Positions 26,023-34,731 of a DNA stretch of 49,877 nucleotides are shown in pieces. Position 1 is the first letter of the stretch; every line of letters begins with the position of its first letter. The stretch is from Actinomyces oris (GTDB lineage Bacteria; Actinomycetota; Actinomycetes; Actinomycetales; Actinomycetaceae), in contig NZ_MSKS01000023.1 of assembly GCF_001937445.1 (NCBI RefSeq), positions 1 to 49,877 on the forward strand, in the 5' to 3' direction. Made by a program: the position numbers and the translations under genes. Under the pieces are notes generated by a model that was not told the DNA's origin, searched no databases, and saw only the letters and a program-made list of their open reading frames with translations.

Positions 26023-26766
26023 TCACGCATCCGCCCGTACCAGCCGGACGATGCCGGCCGTCTGGGCGGCCGTCGTCCAGGCCAGGATGATGAGCCCGGC
26101 AGAGGTGACGTCCGCCTGCGATGCGTCCGCCGCCAGCCAGATCTGGGCCGCCTGGCCCGGGAACCAGCGGGCGGCGTCGCCCAGGAACACGGCCAGCTGC
26201 GGCGCCAGAATCACCAGCACCACGGCCGCCGTCGACGCACCAATGACGCTGCGCAGCGCCGCACCGAGCCCGGCCGCCAGCAGCAGCACCGCCGTCAACC
26301 AGACCACGGTCCTCCCGGCCGCCCACAGCGCCGCCGTCGACATCGTCGGACACGCCGCCAGGCTCGCCCCGACCAGGACGCTCGCCGCCACCAGTCCCGT
26401 ACCGGTCAGCACCATGAGCCGCGCCACCGCCAGCCGCCCCCGCGCCGGCGTCACCAGCAGACTCGTCACGCTCTGCGCCGTGGAGTGCTCGGCACCTGCC
26501 GCGGCCACCCCGGCCGCCACGAAGCCGATCTGCACCGCCAGCGCCCATGTCGGAGCGACCTCCTCGAATCCGAAGCCCCGCCCATCCACCACGTTCTGCA
26601 GGGCCGACATCACCGTGGCGACCGCCGCCGCGCCCGCCACCGCCGCCGACCACCACATCGCCGGCAGCGTCACCACCTTCACCAGCTCCGCGCGCAGCGC
26701 ACGCCCCCAGACGGTCGCCGCCCCTGCGGCGGCCCTCACCCTGCTGGTCGCACCGGTCCCGCTCAC
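26023..26766 (-). CDS. ABC transporter permease (ABC-2 type)
   Basis: A 247-residue membrane protein with about six segments, starting at a GTG that overlaps the upstream stop (GTGA). The leader RALRAELVKVVTLPAMWWSAAVAG is typical of ABC-2 permeases of NatB/YhgE-like exporters. Its natural partner ATPase, encoded just upstream, is broken, so it may no longer function unless served by another ATPase. Confidence 0.75.
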   Translation of the reverse strand: MSGTGATSRVRAAAGAATVWGRALRAELVKVVTLPAMWWSAAVAGAAAVATVMSALQNVVDGRGFGFEEVAPTWALAVQIGFVAAGVAAAGAEHSTAQSVTSLLVTPARGRLAVARLMVLTGTGLVAASVLVGASLAACPTMSTAALWAAGRTVVWLTAVLLLAAGLGAALRSVIGASTAAVVLVILAPQLAVFLGDAARWFPGQAAQIWLAADASQADVTSAGLIILAWTTAAQTAGIVRLVRADA

Positions 26767-27464
26767 GCGTCCCGCCTCATCCACACCCAGCAGCACACCG
26801 CCGCGCAACCGCCCGCCCACGCCGCACAGACGGCGGCCGCCATCGGGATCGACAGCAGCTCAACAAGCCGGTCGTAGTTGAGCGTCGTCGGGCTCGCAAT
26901 GAGCCGCACCGCCGCCGTGTCCGGCAGGAACCGGGCCGCATCCGTAGACCTGATGAGCAGCACGCCCGGCGAGATCATCGTCGACATCGCGACGAGGACC
27001 GTCATCGACACCAGCGCGCTGCGCGTCGCCATCGCCAGCGCCATCGACGCCATCGCCGAGAACACCCACCACGTCAGGATCCCCGTCAGCATCCACCACG
27101 GCACCGGCTCGAAAGGCACGCTCGACCCCAGCAGGTGCCGGCACAGCGCGAAAGTCCCCGCCCACGCCGTCGCCAGCAGCACCGTCGCAGTCCCCAGCAC
27201 CACGATCCCCGTCGTCCCCACGTACAGCCCAATGACGCCGACGTCGCCCAGCCGCGACGGCGCATCCGGGTCACCGGCCGCCAGCTCCAGCCGCTGCCCC
27301 ATTCCTAGGGAGAAGGTGCGCACCCGCTGCCTGGCTGCATCGCTCAGCCCGACGACGTCGAGCACCTCAGCCACTCGTCGCCGACTGATTCCTGCGCCCG
27401 AGGCCACCCAACCCAGGTGACCTCGGGCCGTGCGCGAGGGGTGCGCGTCCGGGCCGTCGAGCAC
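26763..27464 (-). pseudogene. ABC ATPase fragment fused to truncated permease
   Basis: Residues 1 to about 62 are the middle of an ABC ATPase: HPSRTARGHL, then RRRVAEVLDVVGLSDAARQRV, ending at the signature FSLGMGQRLELA. Walker A is missing on the upstream side and Walker B on the downstream side. The frame then jumps into the C-terminal half of an ABC-2 permease (about five membrane segments). An in-frame deletion therefore removed the ATPase end and the permease start, and a second event beside the IS110 remnant removed the ATPase start. The product cannot hydrolyse ATP. Confidence 0.75.
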
Positions 27465-27467
27465 CCG

Positions 27468-28820
27468 TTACCTTGTTGGTGGTCCTGGGTGGTCCGGGGC
27501 TGGGCCAGTTGCTGTGGGCACGGGTGTCTTGCCCCTGTCCTTAGATGATCCGGGGGCGAAAGTCACCTGCGGCAGCCGGGCGCTGGTGACCGCTGATAAG
27601 GGGAACGACCCACCGCAAAACGGTAGAGGTCTAACGCATACGTGGGTGCGGGACCTGTCGTCCACCGGCTGGCCCCGTATCAACTTGACCGAGAGGCGGC
27701 AGGAGAGATGGATATCGAGGTCTTCATGGGCATCGGGCGTCGGCAAGGAGCGAGCACTGGGCCACGGCCCTGAGCCGGGACGGGCGGAAGGTCTTCGACA
27801 AGGCCCTGCCCAACGACGAGGAGCGCCTGCGTGCTCTCTACAAGAAGCTGGCCGACCACGGGAGCCTGCTGATGGTGGTTGATCCGCCTGCCACCAGCAG
27901 GGCCCTGGCGGTGGCGGTGGCTCAGGACATGGGCATCACCGTGGGATACCTGCCCGGACTGTCCATGCGACGCATCGCCGACCTGACACCGGGCAGCGCC
28001 AAGACCGACGCCAAGGACGCGGCCGTCATCGCCGGCGCGGCCAGGACCATACCCCACACCCTGAGAGCCATCAACGCCTCGGACGAGGAGGCCGCGGCGC
28101 TGAGCGTGCTGACTGGCTTCGACCTGGACCTGACCCGCCAGGTCAACCAGAGCGCTAACCGGATCCGGGGCCAGTCGTTCACCCAGACCCCGCCCCGCCC
28201 TGGAGGCCGTGGTGGGGCCCTGGCCGGGTGCACGACGCCGCCCCTGGAGGCCCGTCGCCGCCTGGCCCACCCCAGCCGACCTGAAACGCGCAGGCAGGAC
28301 AAGGATTGACGCCAGGCTCAAGGCCCGCGGGTGCAGGCGGCACACCACCTGGGCCGGCCAGATCGTCTCAGCCCTGGAGCGCCAGAGCGTGGTGGTCGCT
28401 GGCACCGACGCCGCAGCAGTGGTGCTGCCTCACCTGGCCAGGCAGCTCATCGCCCCACGCGCTCAGCGGGCTGATGTCGCCGCCCAGGCCGGTGACCCTG
28501 GCGGGCACCCACTCTCATGTGCCAGGTCCTGACCACACGTGCCCGGGATCAGGGGTCCCGGCCGCCGCCGTCCTTGCTGGCCCAGACCCTGGCCAAGGAC
28601 CTCCAGGCACCGGCGCCCAGCTAGCCTCCTACGCCGGGCTCGCTCCCGTCACACGCCGCTCCGGCTCATCGATCCGTGGCGAGGTGCGTCTCCCACGGCG
28701 GCAACAAGAGGCTCAAGCGCGCCATGTTCCCCTCCGCCTTCGCCTCACTGCGCTCCGACCCCGTCTCCCAGGCCTACTACCAACGCAAACGCGACCAAGG
28801 CAAACCGCCTTGGGCCAGGC
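27468..28820 (+). mobile_element. Decayed IS110-family insertion element
   Basis: A 240-bp non-coding left part (27468-27707) precedes an IS110-type transposase relic. In IS110-group elements the region before the gene encodes the bridge RNA, and this stretch has the right position and size. The left end cuts an ABC ATPase gene and the right end cuts a response-regulator gene. No short target duplication can be recognised, consistent with a deletion at one or both ends. Confidence 0.7.
27708..28815 (+). pseudogene. IS110-family transposase, multiply frameshifted
   Basis: The frame opens with an AGGAG-preceded ATG (MDIEVFMGI), but small insertions near 27735 and 27750 change the frame. It continues as RDGRKVFDKALPNDEERL, YLPGLSMRRIADLTPGSAKTDAKDAAVIA and LDLTRQVNQSANRIRGQ (DEDD/RuvC-like domain). 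A further shift near 28180 leads to the middle region (RIDARLKARGCRRHTTWAGQIVSAL). More shifts lead to QLASYAGLAPVTRRSGSSIRGE and GGNKRLKRAMF (the C-terminal Tnp20 domain with its serine region). Several frame changes make it non-functional. Confidence 0.85.
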
Positions 28821-28821
28821 C

Positions 28822-29376
28822 GTCCTCGCCCTGGCTGCCGAGCTGCGCCCCGATGTCATCCTCATGGACATCCAGATGCCCGGCCTGACCGGTATCGAGG
28901 CCACCACCCGGATCTGCGCCGATCCGGCGCTCGCGGCCACGCGCGTCCTCATCCTGACCATGTTCGAGATCGACGACTACGTCCTGGGCGCCCTGCGCGC
29001 CGGCGCCTGCGGCTTCCTGCTCAAGGACACCGACCCGCAGTCCCTCGTCGACGCCGTGCGCACCGTCCACGAGGGGCAGTCGCTGCTCAGCCCCCAGGTG
29101 CTGGCCCGCCTCGTGGCCCGCATGCCGCGCACGGCGTCGGCCAGCGCCCCCCGTAGTACCTGGGCCAGTGATATCGAGGCCCTCACACCCCGTCAGCGCG
29201 AGGTCCTCCTGCTCATCGCCCGGGGCCTGTCCAACACTGAGATCGAGGTCGAGCTCGGTATCACCCGGGCCACCTGCCGCAGCCACATCACCGCACTCCT
29301 GGCCCGCCTGGGCGCCCGCGACCGCGCCCAGCTCGTCATTGCCGCCTACGAGTCCGGCCTCATCAGCTCCCGCTGA
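28822..29376 (+). pseudogene. NarL/LuxR-type response regulator, 5'-truncated
   Basis: The remaining product begins around AAELRPDVILMDIQMPGLTG, keeping the phosphoacceptor Asp, the KD motif (FLLKDTDPQSL) and a full C-terminal LuxR HTH (LTPRQREVLLLIARGLSNTEIEVELGITRATCRSHITALLARL). The first 40 or so residues, including the acidic magnesium-binding pair, are gone, replaced by IS110 sequence. No sensor kinase remains nearby. Together with the broken ABC transporter on the other side, this suggests that a two-component system controlling an exporter was destroyed by the IS-associated deletion. Confidence 0.75.
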
Positions 29377-29427
29377 GGCTGCTGCCTGCGACACTGCCTG
29401 AGGCGAGTGGCGTCTTCGGCTGAAAAG

Positions 29428-29549
29428 TGTCCATACGGGACGCCTTTGACGGCTCACTCGCACAACCAGATTTGTGTTTTCGCAGGTCAGGGCGTCTTGC
29501 GTAGTCGCGTTCCGGCGATCGGTGCGTTCAAAGTCGTCCCATATGGACA
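29428..29549. repeat. Second type of palindromic element
   Basis: The ends are imperfect inverted repeats of about 24 bp: TGTCCATACGGGACGCCTTT on the left against TGTCCATATGGGACGACTTT on the right (read inward), extending to TTTGACG/TTTGAACG. Total length is 122 bp. A small central hairpin (CACAA/TTGTG near 29460-29475) is present. There is no coding capacity. The size and TGTCC ends recall the copies at 3997 and 6020, but the remaining sequence differs. Confidence 0.65.
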
Positions 29550-29650
29550 AAATTTGCTCAAGAGCCGTGCCCTCGGGGGCGACGCCGGCACATCGCCTCC
29601 GAGAACACGGCTATCCAAGGAGCCTCCCGCCGGGCCCCGGCGGGCTGATC

Positions 29651-31045
29651 TCACCCCCGCTCCTTGAAGACCAGCCGGCGCTGCGCCACATAGCTGGCCA
29701 CGTAGATGGCCCCGTCGCCGAGAATCTTGGCGATCCCCAGCGGGATCCCGACCGTGGTGAGCGCCTTGAGCACCAGGTAGCTGGTCGCCAGTAGGCTTAC
29801 CGCCAGGATCACGTAGCGCACCGCCGTGCGCACCACGGTGCCGCGCCGCGCCCGGAAGACGCGGCGATTCATGAAGAAGTTCGCCGTCCCGGACACCAGC
29901 CGCGCCCCCACGACCGCCGCCAGCAGGTTGCCGGTCATCGCGAAGATGACCATGACCCCCAGCCAGTCGATCCCGAAGCTCGCCAGCGACGCCCCCATGA
30001 ACCGCAGCAGCGGAGCATAGATCCGCGCCGAGTCCTGCAACGGCCGGAAGTGGGAGGAGGTGTTGCCCGGCTCGTAGACCGTGGCGATCTCCACCTGCTC
30101 CACCACCATCCCCAGCTCGTGAGCGCGCAGCAGGGCGGAGAGCTCGTACTCGTAGCGGTCGCCGCGCACCTCCTGCAGCCAGGCCAGCTGTCCGGCGGGG
30201 TAGCCGCGCAGGCCCGTCTGAGTGTCGCCCAGCCTCCAGCCGGTCGCGCCCCGGAACAGCAGGGCGGTCACGTCGTTACCGATCCGGCTGCGCAGCGGCA
30301 CCGGCCCGGTGAAGCGCCGCACCCCAAGGGTCATGTGCCCGGTCTCGTGCACCCTTGCGGCCACGGCCTCGATGTCCGAGGGCGTGTGCTGCCCGTCGGC
30401 GTCGGCGCACACCACGTCCGCGTCGGGCCAGGTGGCGGCCGCGTGGGCCAGGCCCGTGCGCAGCGCCTGGCCCTTGCCCTGGTTGACCGGGTAGCTGACC
30501 ACCTGGGCGCCGCGGGCGCGGGCGGCGGCGAAGAAGGGCGCGTACTGCGGCCCCGAGCCGTCGTCAACAACCAGCACCGCGCAGTCCCGGCGCGCCCCGT
30601 GCAGGCGCGCCACGAGCACGGCCAGGCGCTCATCGGGCTTGTAGGCCGGGATGAGGACCACGAGCGCCACCGCCGCCCGGGGGCGAGGCGTACCACCGGT
30701 CCGCGCCGCCGGGCGGTTGCCCGTCGTCCGGTTGCCCGTCTTCTGGTTGGTGGAGGTCCGGTTCGCGGGGGCGATGACCCGCGGCAGGATGCGCGGCGAG
30801 GTCGCCGCGGCCGTGCGGTTCCCGGCTGCCCGGCCCTGCGTCTGTCCCACCCGGCGGGGCGCCTCGCCCACGATGATCCGCGCGGTCGCCTGCTCGCCGC
30901 CGGAGCGGCTCAGCCGCGTCGTCGGGTACGCCGTCGGGTAGGACTGCGGGTACTGCTGGTAGGAGGAGCGGCGCGTGACCGCCTGCGCGGTCGCCGGGGT
31001 CCTCGGGGTCTGGGCCGTGCCGGTGAGGTTGTCGGTGCCGCTCAT
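29651..31045 (-). CDS. Glycosyltransferase family 2 fused to GtrA membrane domain
   Basis: A 464-residue protein. The first 120 residues are low-complexity, basic and Thr/Arg/Asn-rich. A GT2 domain follows (about 125-330): VVLIPAYKPDERLAVLV, DDGSGPQY, the DXD-like VCADADGQH, and GLRGYPAGQLAWL. The C-terminus (about 335-460) is a four-helix GtrA domain. GT2 enzymes of this kind move a sugar onto undecaprenyl phosphate, and GtrA domains are linked to flipping or membrane anchoring of such lipids. It starts one base after the stop of the phosphodiester glycosidase gene, so the two are co-transcribed and may act on the same wall or surface glycan. Confidence 0.88.
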   Translation of the reverse strand: MSGTDNLTGTAQTPRTPATAQAVTRRSSYQQYPQSYPTAYPTTRLSRSGGEQATARIIVGEAPRRVGQTQGRAAGNRTAAATSPRILPRVIAPANRTSTNQKTGNRTTGNRPAARTGGTPRPRAAVALVVLIPAYKPDERLAVLVARLHGARRDCAVLVVDDGSGPQYAPFFAAARARGAQVVSYPVNQGKGQALRTGLAHAAATWPDADVVCADADGQHTPSDIEAVAARVHETGHMTLGVRRFTGPVPLRSRIGNDVTALLFRGATGWRLGDTQTGLRGYPAGQLAWLQEVRGDRYEYELSALLRAHELGMVVEQVEIATVYEPGNTSSHFRPLQDSARIYAPLLRFMGASLASFGIDWLGVMVIFAMTGNLLAAVVGARLVSGTANFFMNRRVFRARRGTVVRTAVRYVILAVSLLATSYLVLKALTTVGIPLGIAKILGDGAIYVASYVAQRRLVFKERG

Positions 31046-31046
31046 C

Positions 31047-32075
31047 TCAGGCTCCGTTCGCGATGTAGAGGATGTCGGAGGTGTCGCGCTCGCCCCCGTT
31101 GGAGGGCTGGTTGATGATCGAGCCGTTGAAGTACATGGCCGACGAGCCGCCGCCGTCGATGTTGTAGGCGCAGGCGCACCCCAGGTCGGCCATGATCTGG
31201 GCGAGCTCGCTCATGGTCACGCCGCGCGAGTAGCCCTCGTTGCGGCCGTCGACGACGACGAGCTTGAGGTGGTTCGTCTCCACCCACCCCACGGCGGTGC
31301 GCGGCTGCTTGCCCTGGATGGAGTGGTTGCCGACGTTGGTGTCCACCTCGACCTGGTCGATGCCGGAGAGCACCTTGGAGTTGTTGACCAGCGCCGGCCC
31401 GAAGGACAGCGTGTTCCACACGCCCGCGTCCAGAAGCGTCTGGGCCTTGGTGGTGGTCTCGTCGTAGACCTCCACGCGCCCGTCGCTGTAGAAGGCCATA
31501 CCGTCGCGCGTGCCGCTGTCGCGGTAGATGACACCGTTGCGGATGAGGATGCCGTCGCTGCGGAAGCCGTAGTAGTCGCCGTTGATGGCCAGGATCGCGT
31601 TGTGCTCGGAGGCCATCGTGCTGGGCTTGGCGACGATGTTGGTGCCGTAGGAGTTGTTGGCGAAGGCGCTGCGCAGGTCGGTGGCGTTGGTGAGCTTGAT
31701 GTCGGCCACGTAGTAGGTGACGGTGTCGTTGCCCGAGCCGGTGGAGACCTGCTGGATCCCGATGGTCGTGTTGGATGAGGAGTAGGAGTTGTCCCCGACC
31801 GTCACGTTGGTGGCCGGGGTCGCCGAGGCGGCCGTGTTCTGCGCCTTGGCCTCCAGAGCGGTGACGTCGCCGACCTCCACGTGGTCGATGACGAAGCGGT
31901 TGAGCGCCCAGGCGCTGGTACCGGTGGCGGCCAGCCCCAGGACGGCGGCGCCGCCCAGGAGGAAGCGGCGGCGTGGGTGCTTGCGGGACGTCGAGGAGCG
32001 GTCGCGCCGGCCGGAGTCGTGGTCCTGGCCGGACTGGGGCGACTCGGGCGGGCTGAGGGTGTCGGAGCTGTGCAT
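31047..32075 (-). CDS. Exported phosphodiester glycosidase (NAGPA-domain) protein
   Basis: A 342-residue protein with a Tat-like or signal-anchor N-terminus (RRRFLLGGAAVLGLAATG, about 36-55). The C-terminal 200 residues show the NAGPA/phosphodiester-glycosidase pattern: AILAINGDYYGFRSDGILIRNG, PRTAVGWV, LVVVDGRNEGYSRGVTMSELAQIMADLGC and YNIDGGGSSAMYFNG. Members remove sugar-phosphodiester caps, as in the human uncovering enzyme, or act on wall polymers. Proximity to a GT2-GtrA gene suggests trimming of a surface phosphoglycan. The start is an ATG 29 codons before the basic stretch. Confidence 0.88.
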   Translation of the reverse strand: MHSSDTLSPPESPQSGQDHDSGRRDRSSTSRKHPRRRFLLGGAAVLGLAATGTSAWALNRFVIDHVEVGDVTALEAKAQNTAASATPATNVTVGDNSYSSSNTTIGIQQVSTGSGNDTVTYYVADIKLTNATDLRSAFANNSYGTNIVAKPSTMASEHNAILAINGDYYGFRSDGILIRNGVIYRDSGTRDGMAFYSDGRVEVYDETTTKAQTLLDAGVWNTLSFGPALVNNSKVLSGIDQVEVDTNVGNHSIQGKQPRTAVGWVETNHLKLVVVDGRNEGYSRGVTMSELAQIMADLGCACAYNIDGGGSSAMYFNGSIINQPSNGGERDTSDILYIANGA

Positions 32076-32215
32076 GACTCAACCGTGTCGGCGCCGTGTG
32101 TGCCGGGCGTAGGTTGACCTTGTGGGTCTCCTGTGAAGCCGCAGCGGGCGTGGTGGCCCCACGAGCGCTGGGATGTTGCGATGGACACTCGAGCCGGTCC
32201 CGAGGCACAATGAGA

Positions 32216-32248
32216 GGGAGCCACCCGGCGGCTATCCGGGCGGCTCCC
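32216..32248 (-). terminator. Intrinsic terminator after small membrane peptide gene
   Basis: GGGAGCC-x-CCCGG pairs with CCGGG-x-GGCTCCC (12 paired positions, short loop). On the minus strand the stem is followed by TCTCATTGT. It lies eight bases beyond the stop of the 44-residue peptide gene. Confidence 0.65.
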
Positions 32249-32256
32249 GAAGGGGC

Positions 32257-32391
32257 TCAGCCCCTCAGAAGCTGAATCAAGCTGATCAGGACTCCGACGG
32301 CGGCTGCGAGCGAGCCAACAATCTCGCACCACGTCGGGGTTCTGCGCTGTTCAGCATCCTTCTGTGCCGCATGCCGAAGACGGTCACGCAT
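32257..32391 (-). CDS. 44-residue small membrane peptide
   Basis: The ATG at 32391 has a strong ribosome site (AAGGAGG, nine bases upstream on the minus strand). The peptide has a basic N-terminus (MRDRLRHAAQKDAEQRR), then one hydrophobic helix (EIVGSLAAAVGVLISLIQLL, about 23-42), ending R-G. A convincing terminator follows directly. Size, layout and composition recall type I toxin or holin-like peptides, but no family is recognised and no antisense RNA is proven. The 12-mer GCTGAATCAAGC occurs both inside the 3' end of the gene (32271-32282) and in the upstream region (32426-32437). Confidence 0.6.
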   Translation of the reverse strand: MRDRLRHAAQKDAEQRRTPTWCEIVGSLAAAVGVLISLIQLLRG

Positions 32392-32701
32392 ACCCCTTCG
32401 CCTCCTTCCGGTGGATCGACACCCTGCTGAATCAAGCAGGAAGGTGCCAGGGCAGACCCGCCGTTGAAGGCCTCCCCACCATGCCACAGCCCTCCGACAT
32501 CGTGCCGGTTGCCCAAGAGCCGGTCAGAACGACGTCGGGGAATGGCGGCGCGTCAGGCGTCAATACTCCCGGAGGGTGAGAGTCCTGCGCGGAGATGGTC
32601 CCTGAAATCCTTCCAAGGGTCCTGGCCTGCGCCTACAGTGAAGGGACAGGGCGGGTGGCTGCTGCCCATCGTGAGAATCGGCGGCAAAGGAGGAGGTCGT
32701 A
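32392..32701. other. Divergent intergenic region
   Basis: About 310 bases between the small membrane peptide gene and the plus-strand ABC operon. A hairpin CCTGCT/AGCAGG at 32423-32440 lies in the likely leader of the peptide gene. No larger gene is supported here. Confidence 0.4.
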
Positions 32702-32905
32702 TTGTCGGAACGGACTCTGCGCATCATCCGCATTGTGGTTGTGGTGCTCAACGTGATGGTGGCCGTCGTCTCCTTCCGGCGGGGAGACACCTCGGCCATG
32801 GTCATCGCCATCGCTGTTGCAGCGCTCTTCCTGATCCAGCTGGCCCGTTCATCCTCCGACGGTCGGGGCCGTGGTCGAGACGACCGCACGCCCCCGAGTT
32901 CATGA
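32702..32905 (+). CDS. Small membrane protein preceding ABC transporter genes
   Basis: A 67-residue protein that starts at TTG with an excellent AAAGGAGG site seven bases upstream. Two hydrophobic segments (about 7-24 and 31-47) are followed by a charged tail. Its stop overlaps the ATG of the ABC ATPase gene (ATGA), so it is the first gene of that operon. The function is unknown; it may be an accessory subunit. Confidence 0.7.
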   Translation: MSERTLRIIRIVVVVLNVMVAVVSFRRGDTSAMVIAIAVAALFLIQLARSSSDGRGRGRDDRTPPSS

Positions 32906-33618
32906 GCGCCGTCGGTGATGCCCCGGCCCACCTCCTCGAGGTCGAGGGCCTGTCCGCCTGGTACGAGCGCGGCCGCCCGGTTCTCACTGATGTCTCCTTC
33001 ACCCTCGAAGTCGGCGAGGCCGTGGGGCTCATCGGCCTCAACGGTGCCGGTAAGACCACGATGCTCACCTCCTTGTGCGACGTCCACCGCGGGGCGCGCC
33101 TGAGCGCCCCGCGCTACCGGGGCCGGGAGGTGCGTCCGGGCGACGAGCGTTTCAAGGCCGCCCGCTACCTCAGCCTCGCCGACGACTCCTCCTTCCCCAC
33201 CTGGAGCCTGGAGGCCTTCATCGGCTTCCTCGAGTACGCCTATCGCCTGAGTCCGGACCGTGGCCGCCTCGAGGAGCTGATCGAAGGCTTCGACTACGGC
33301 CGCTACCGGACCACCTCCTTCTCCCGTCTCTCCAGCGGTTCACGGAAGAAGGCCAACCTCATCGCCGCCTTCTACCTGACCACGCCCCTCCTCTTCCTGG
33401 ATGAGCCCGTCGACTTCCTCGACTTCGCCGCCACCGAGTTCCTCTACCGCAGCATCAGCGACGCGGCCGCATCCGGGCGCTCGGTCCTGCTCAGCTCCCA
33501 CATCGCCGAGTCCTTCACTCGCTGTACCCGGCGCCTCTACGTGCTCTCCGCCGGCCGGATGACCGGCCCCTTGACCACCCCCGAGGACTCCGATGCCGTG
33601 GCGGCACTGGTCAGTTAG
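32902..33618 (+). CDS. ABC transporter ATP-binding protein
   Basis: A 238-residue ATPase with Walker A GLNGAGKTT (near 48-56), a degenerate signature SRLSSGSRKKANL (LSSGS rather than LSGGQ), Walker B LLFLDEPVDFLD and H-loop LLSSHIAES. It resembles bacteriocin/lantibiotic-immunity or BcrA-like exporters. It starts inside the stop of the small membrane protein gene and is followed by a permease gene whose start region overlaps its 3' end. Confidence 0.88.
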   Translation: MSAVGDAPAHLLEVEGLSAWYERGRPVLTDVSFTLEVGEAVGLIGLNGAGKTTMLTSLCDVHRGARLSAPRYRGREVRPGDERFKAARYLSLADDSSFPTWSLEAFIGFLEYAYRLSPDRGRLEELIEGFDYGRYRTTSFSRLSSGSRKKANLIAAFYLTTPLLFLDEPVDFLDFAATEFLYRSISDAAASGRSVLLSSHIAESFTRCTRRLYVLSAGRMTGPLTTPEDSDAVAALVS

Positions 33619-33687
33619 CCGAGCCGCCCTGAGGGCGGTGACCGGGCAGTTCGTGGGGCGTCAGACCGTCCTGGGTGCCGCCATCCT

Positions 33688-34731
33688 GTGCGCCCTGGCC
33701 GCCTGGTTCGGGGTGTCGCCGATCTCCGCGTCAACCCGCGTATGGCGGTCACCGGGCTGGTCCTGGCCGCCGTCGGCCTGACGGCCACCATCGCCTCGAC
33801 GTGGATCGGCTCCGGCCGCTGGGACGACCTGGCTCGCTTCCCGCTCCGACGCGATGAGCTCGCCCGAGCCACCAGTCTTGTGGCCGACGCCGTCATCCTT
33901 CTCGAAGCGGTCGTGCCCATCACCCTGTTCATCCTGCTGGCCGACAGCGGGAGAGGTGGCCCGAGTTCCCAGGCGGGCGCTGTCACGACGACGGCCGTGG
34001 AGATGGTCGTCGTCGGGCTCGGAGCCTCGTCGCTGGGGCTGGCCCTGTGGGCGGGGGAGCGGATCGGGCTGCGCTGGGCAGCCGGTGGGGCTCTCGTCGT
34101 TGGGACACTCCTGTGGTGGTTCGCGCCCGCGGCCTCGGCCCTCCTCTTTGCCGTCTGCGTCGTGGCGACGCTCGGCTGCACCGATGGGTTGCGGGTGCGC
34201 CGAACGCAGGTGGGAACCGTCCGTAGCCGCCGCAGCCTGGTCCTCGGTGAGTTGGCTACTGTGCGCACCACGCAGGTCAACACTCTCATAATGCTTGTGG
34301 TCGCTCTGGTCTTCACCTACGTCATGGCCGGCCGTGGGCTGAGCATTCCGATGACCATGGCCTTCGTTGTCGTCAACACGCCGTTGAACGCCTACTTCTC
34401 CCGCTATCTCAGCACTCGCGCGGTGGTGATGGCCGCGCCCGGATCGAGGCGGGTCTTCACGGCCCACGCCAGAGACCTCACGCTATTGTACTTGATATCC
34501 AACTGTCTGGTGGGCGCGCTGGTCGTCTGGCTGGGAGGCGGCCTCGCGGAGGCGGTTGCAGCCGGACTGGCAGCCTCACTTGCCGGGGCGTCGACCGCAG
34601 TCCTTCTGGAGGTCTATTGGCCGTTGACGGGCTGGAAGTCTGAACGTGACGTCATGCGTCACCCGCGCAAGTACCTTCCTCCGGCCGCGGCACTGCTCGC
34701 TGTCATAGTCGTCCATGCGCTCGTGCCGTAA
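33688..34731 (+). CDS. ABC transporter membrane protein, probable 5' frameshift
   Basis: A 347-residue multi-pass protein (about eight membrane segments) lying directly after the ATPase gene. The apparent GTG start has no ribosome site. In another frame, an ATG at 33593 overlapping the ATPase 3' end encodes RAALRAVTGQFVGRQTVLGAAILCALAAWFGV, which looks like the missing first segment. A single frame change between about 33705 and 33760 would join the two into one protein of about 379 residues. It is either a real mutation or an assembly error. It would form the channel for the ATPase encoded upstream. Confidence 0.7.
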   Translation: MRPGRLVRGVADLRVNPRMAVTGLVLAAVGLTATIASTWIGSGRWDDLARFPLRRDELARATSLVADAVILLEAVVPITLFILLADSGRGGPSSQAGAVTTTAVEMVVVGLGASSLGLALWAGERIGLRWAAGGALVVGTLLWWFAPAASALLFAVCVVATLGCTDGLRVRRTQVGTVRSRRSLVLGELATVRTTQVNTLIMLVVALVFTYVMAGRGLSIPMTMAFVVVNTPLNAYFSRYLSTRAVVMAAPGSRRVFTAHARDLTLLYLISNCLVGALVVWLGGGLAEAVAAGLAASLAGASTAVLLEVYWPLTGWKSERDVMRHPRKYLPPAAALLAVIVVHALVP

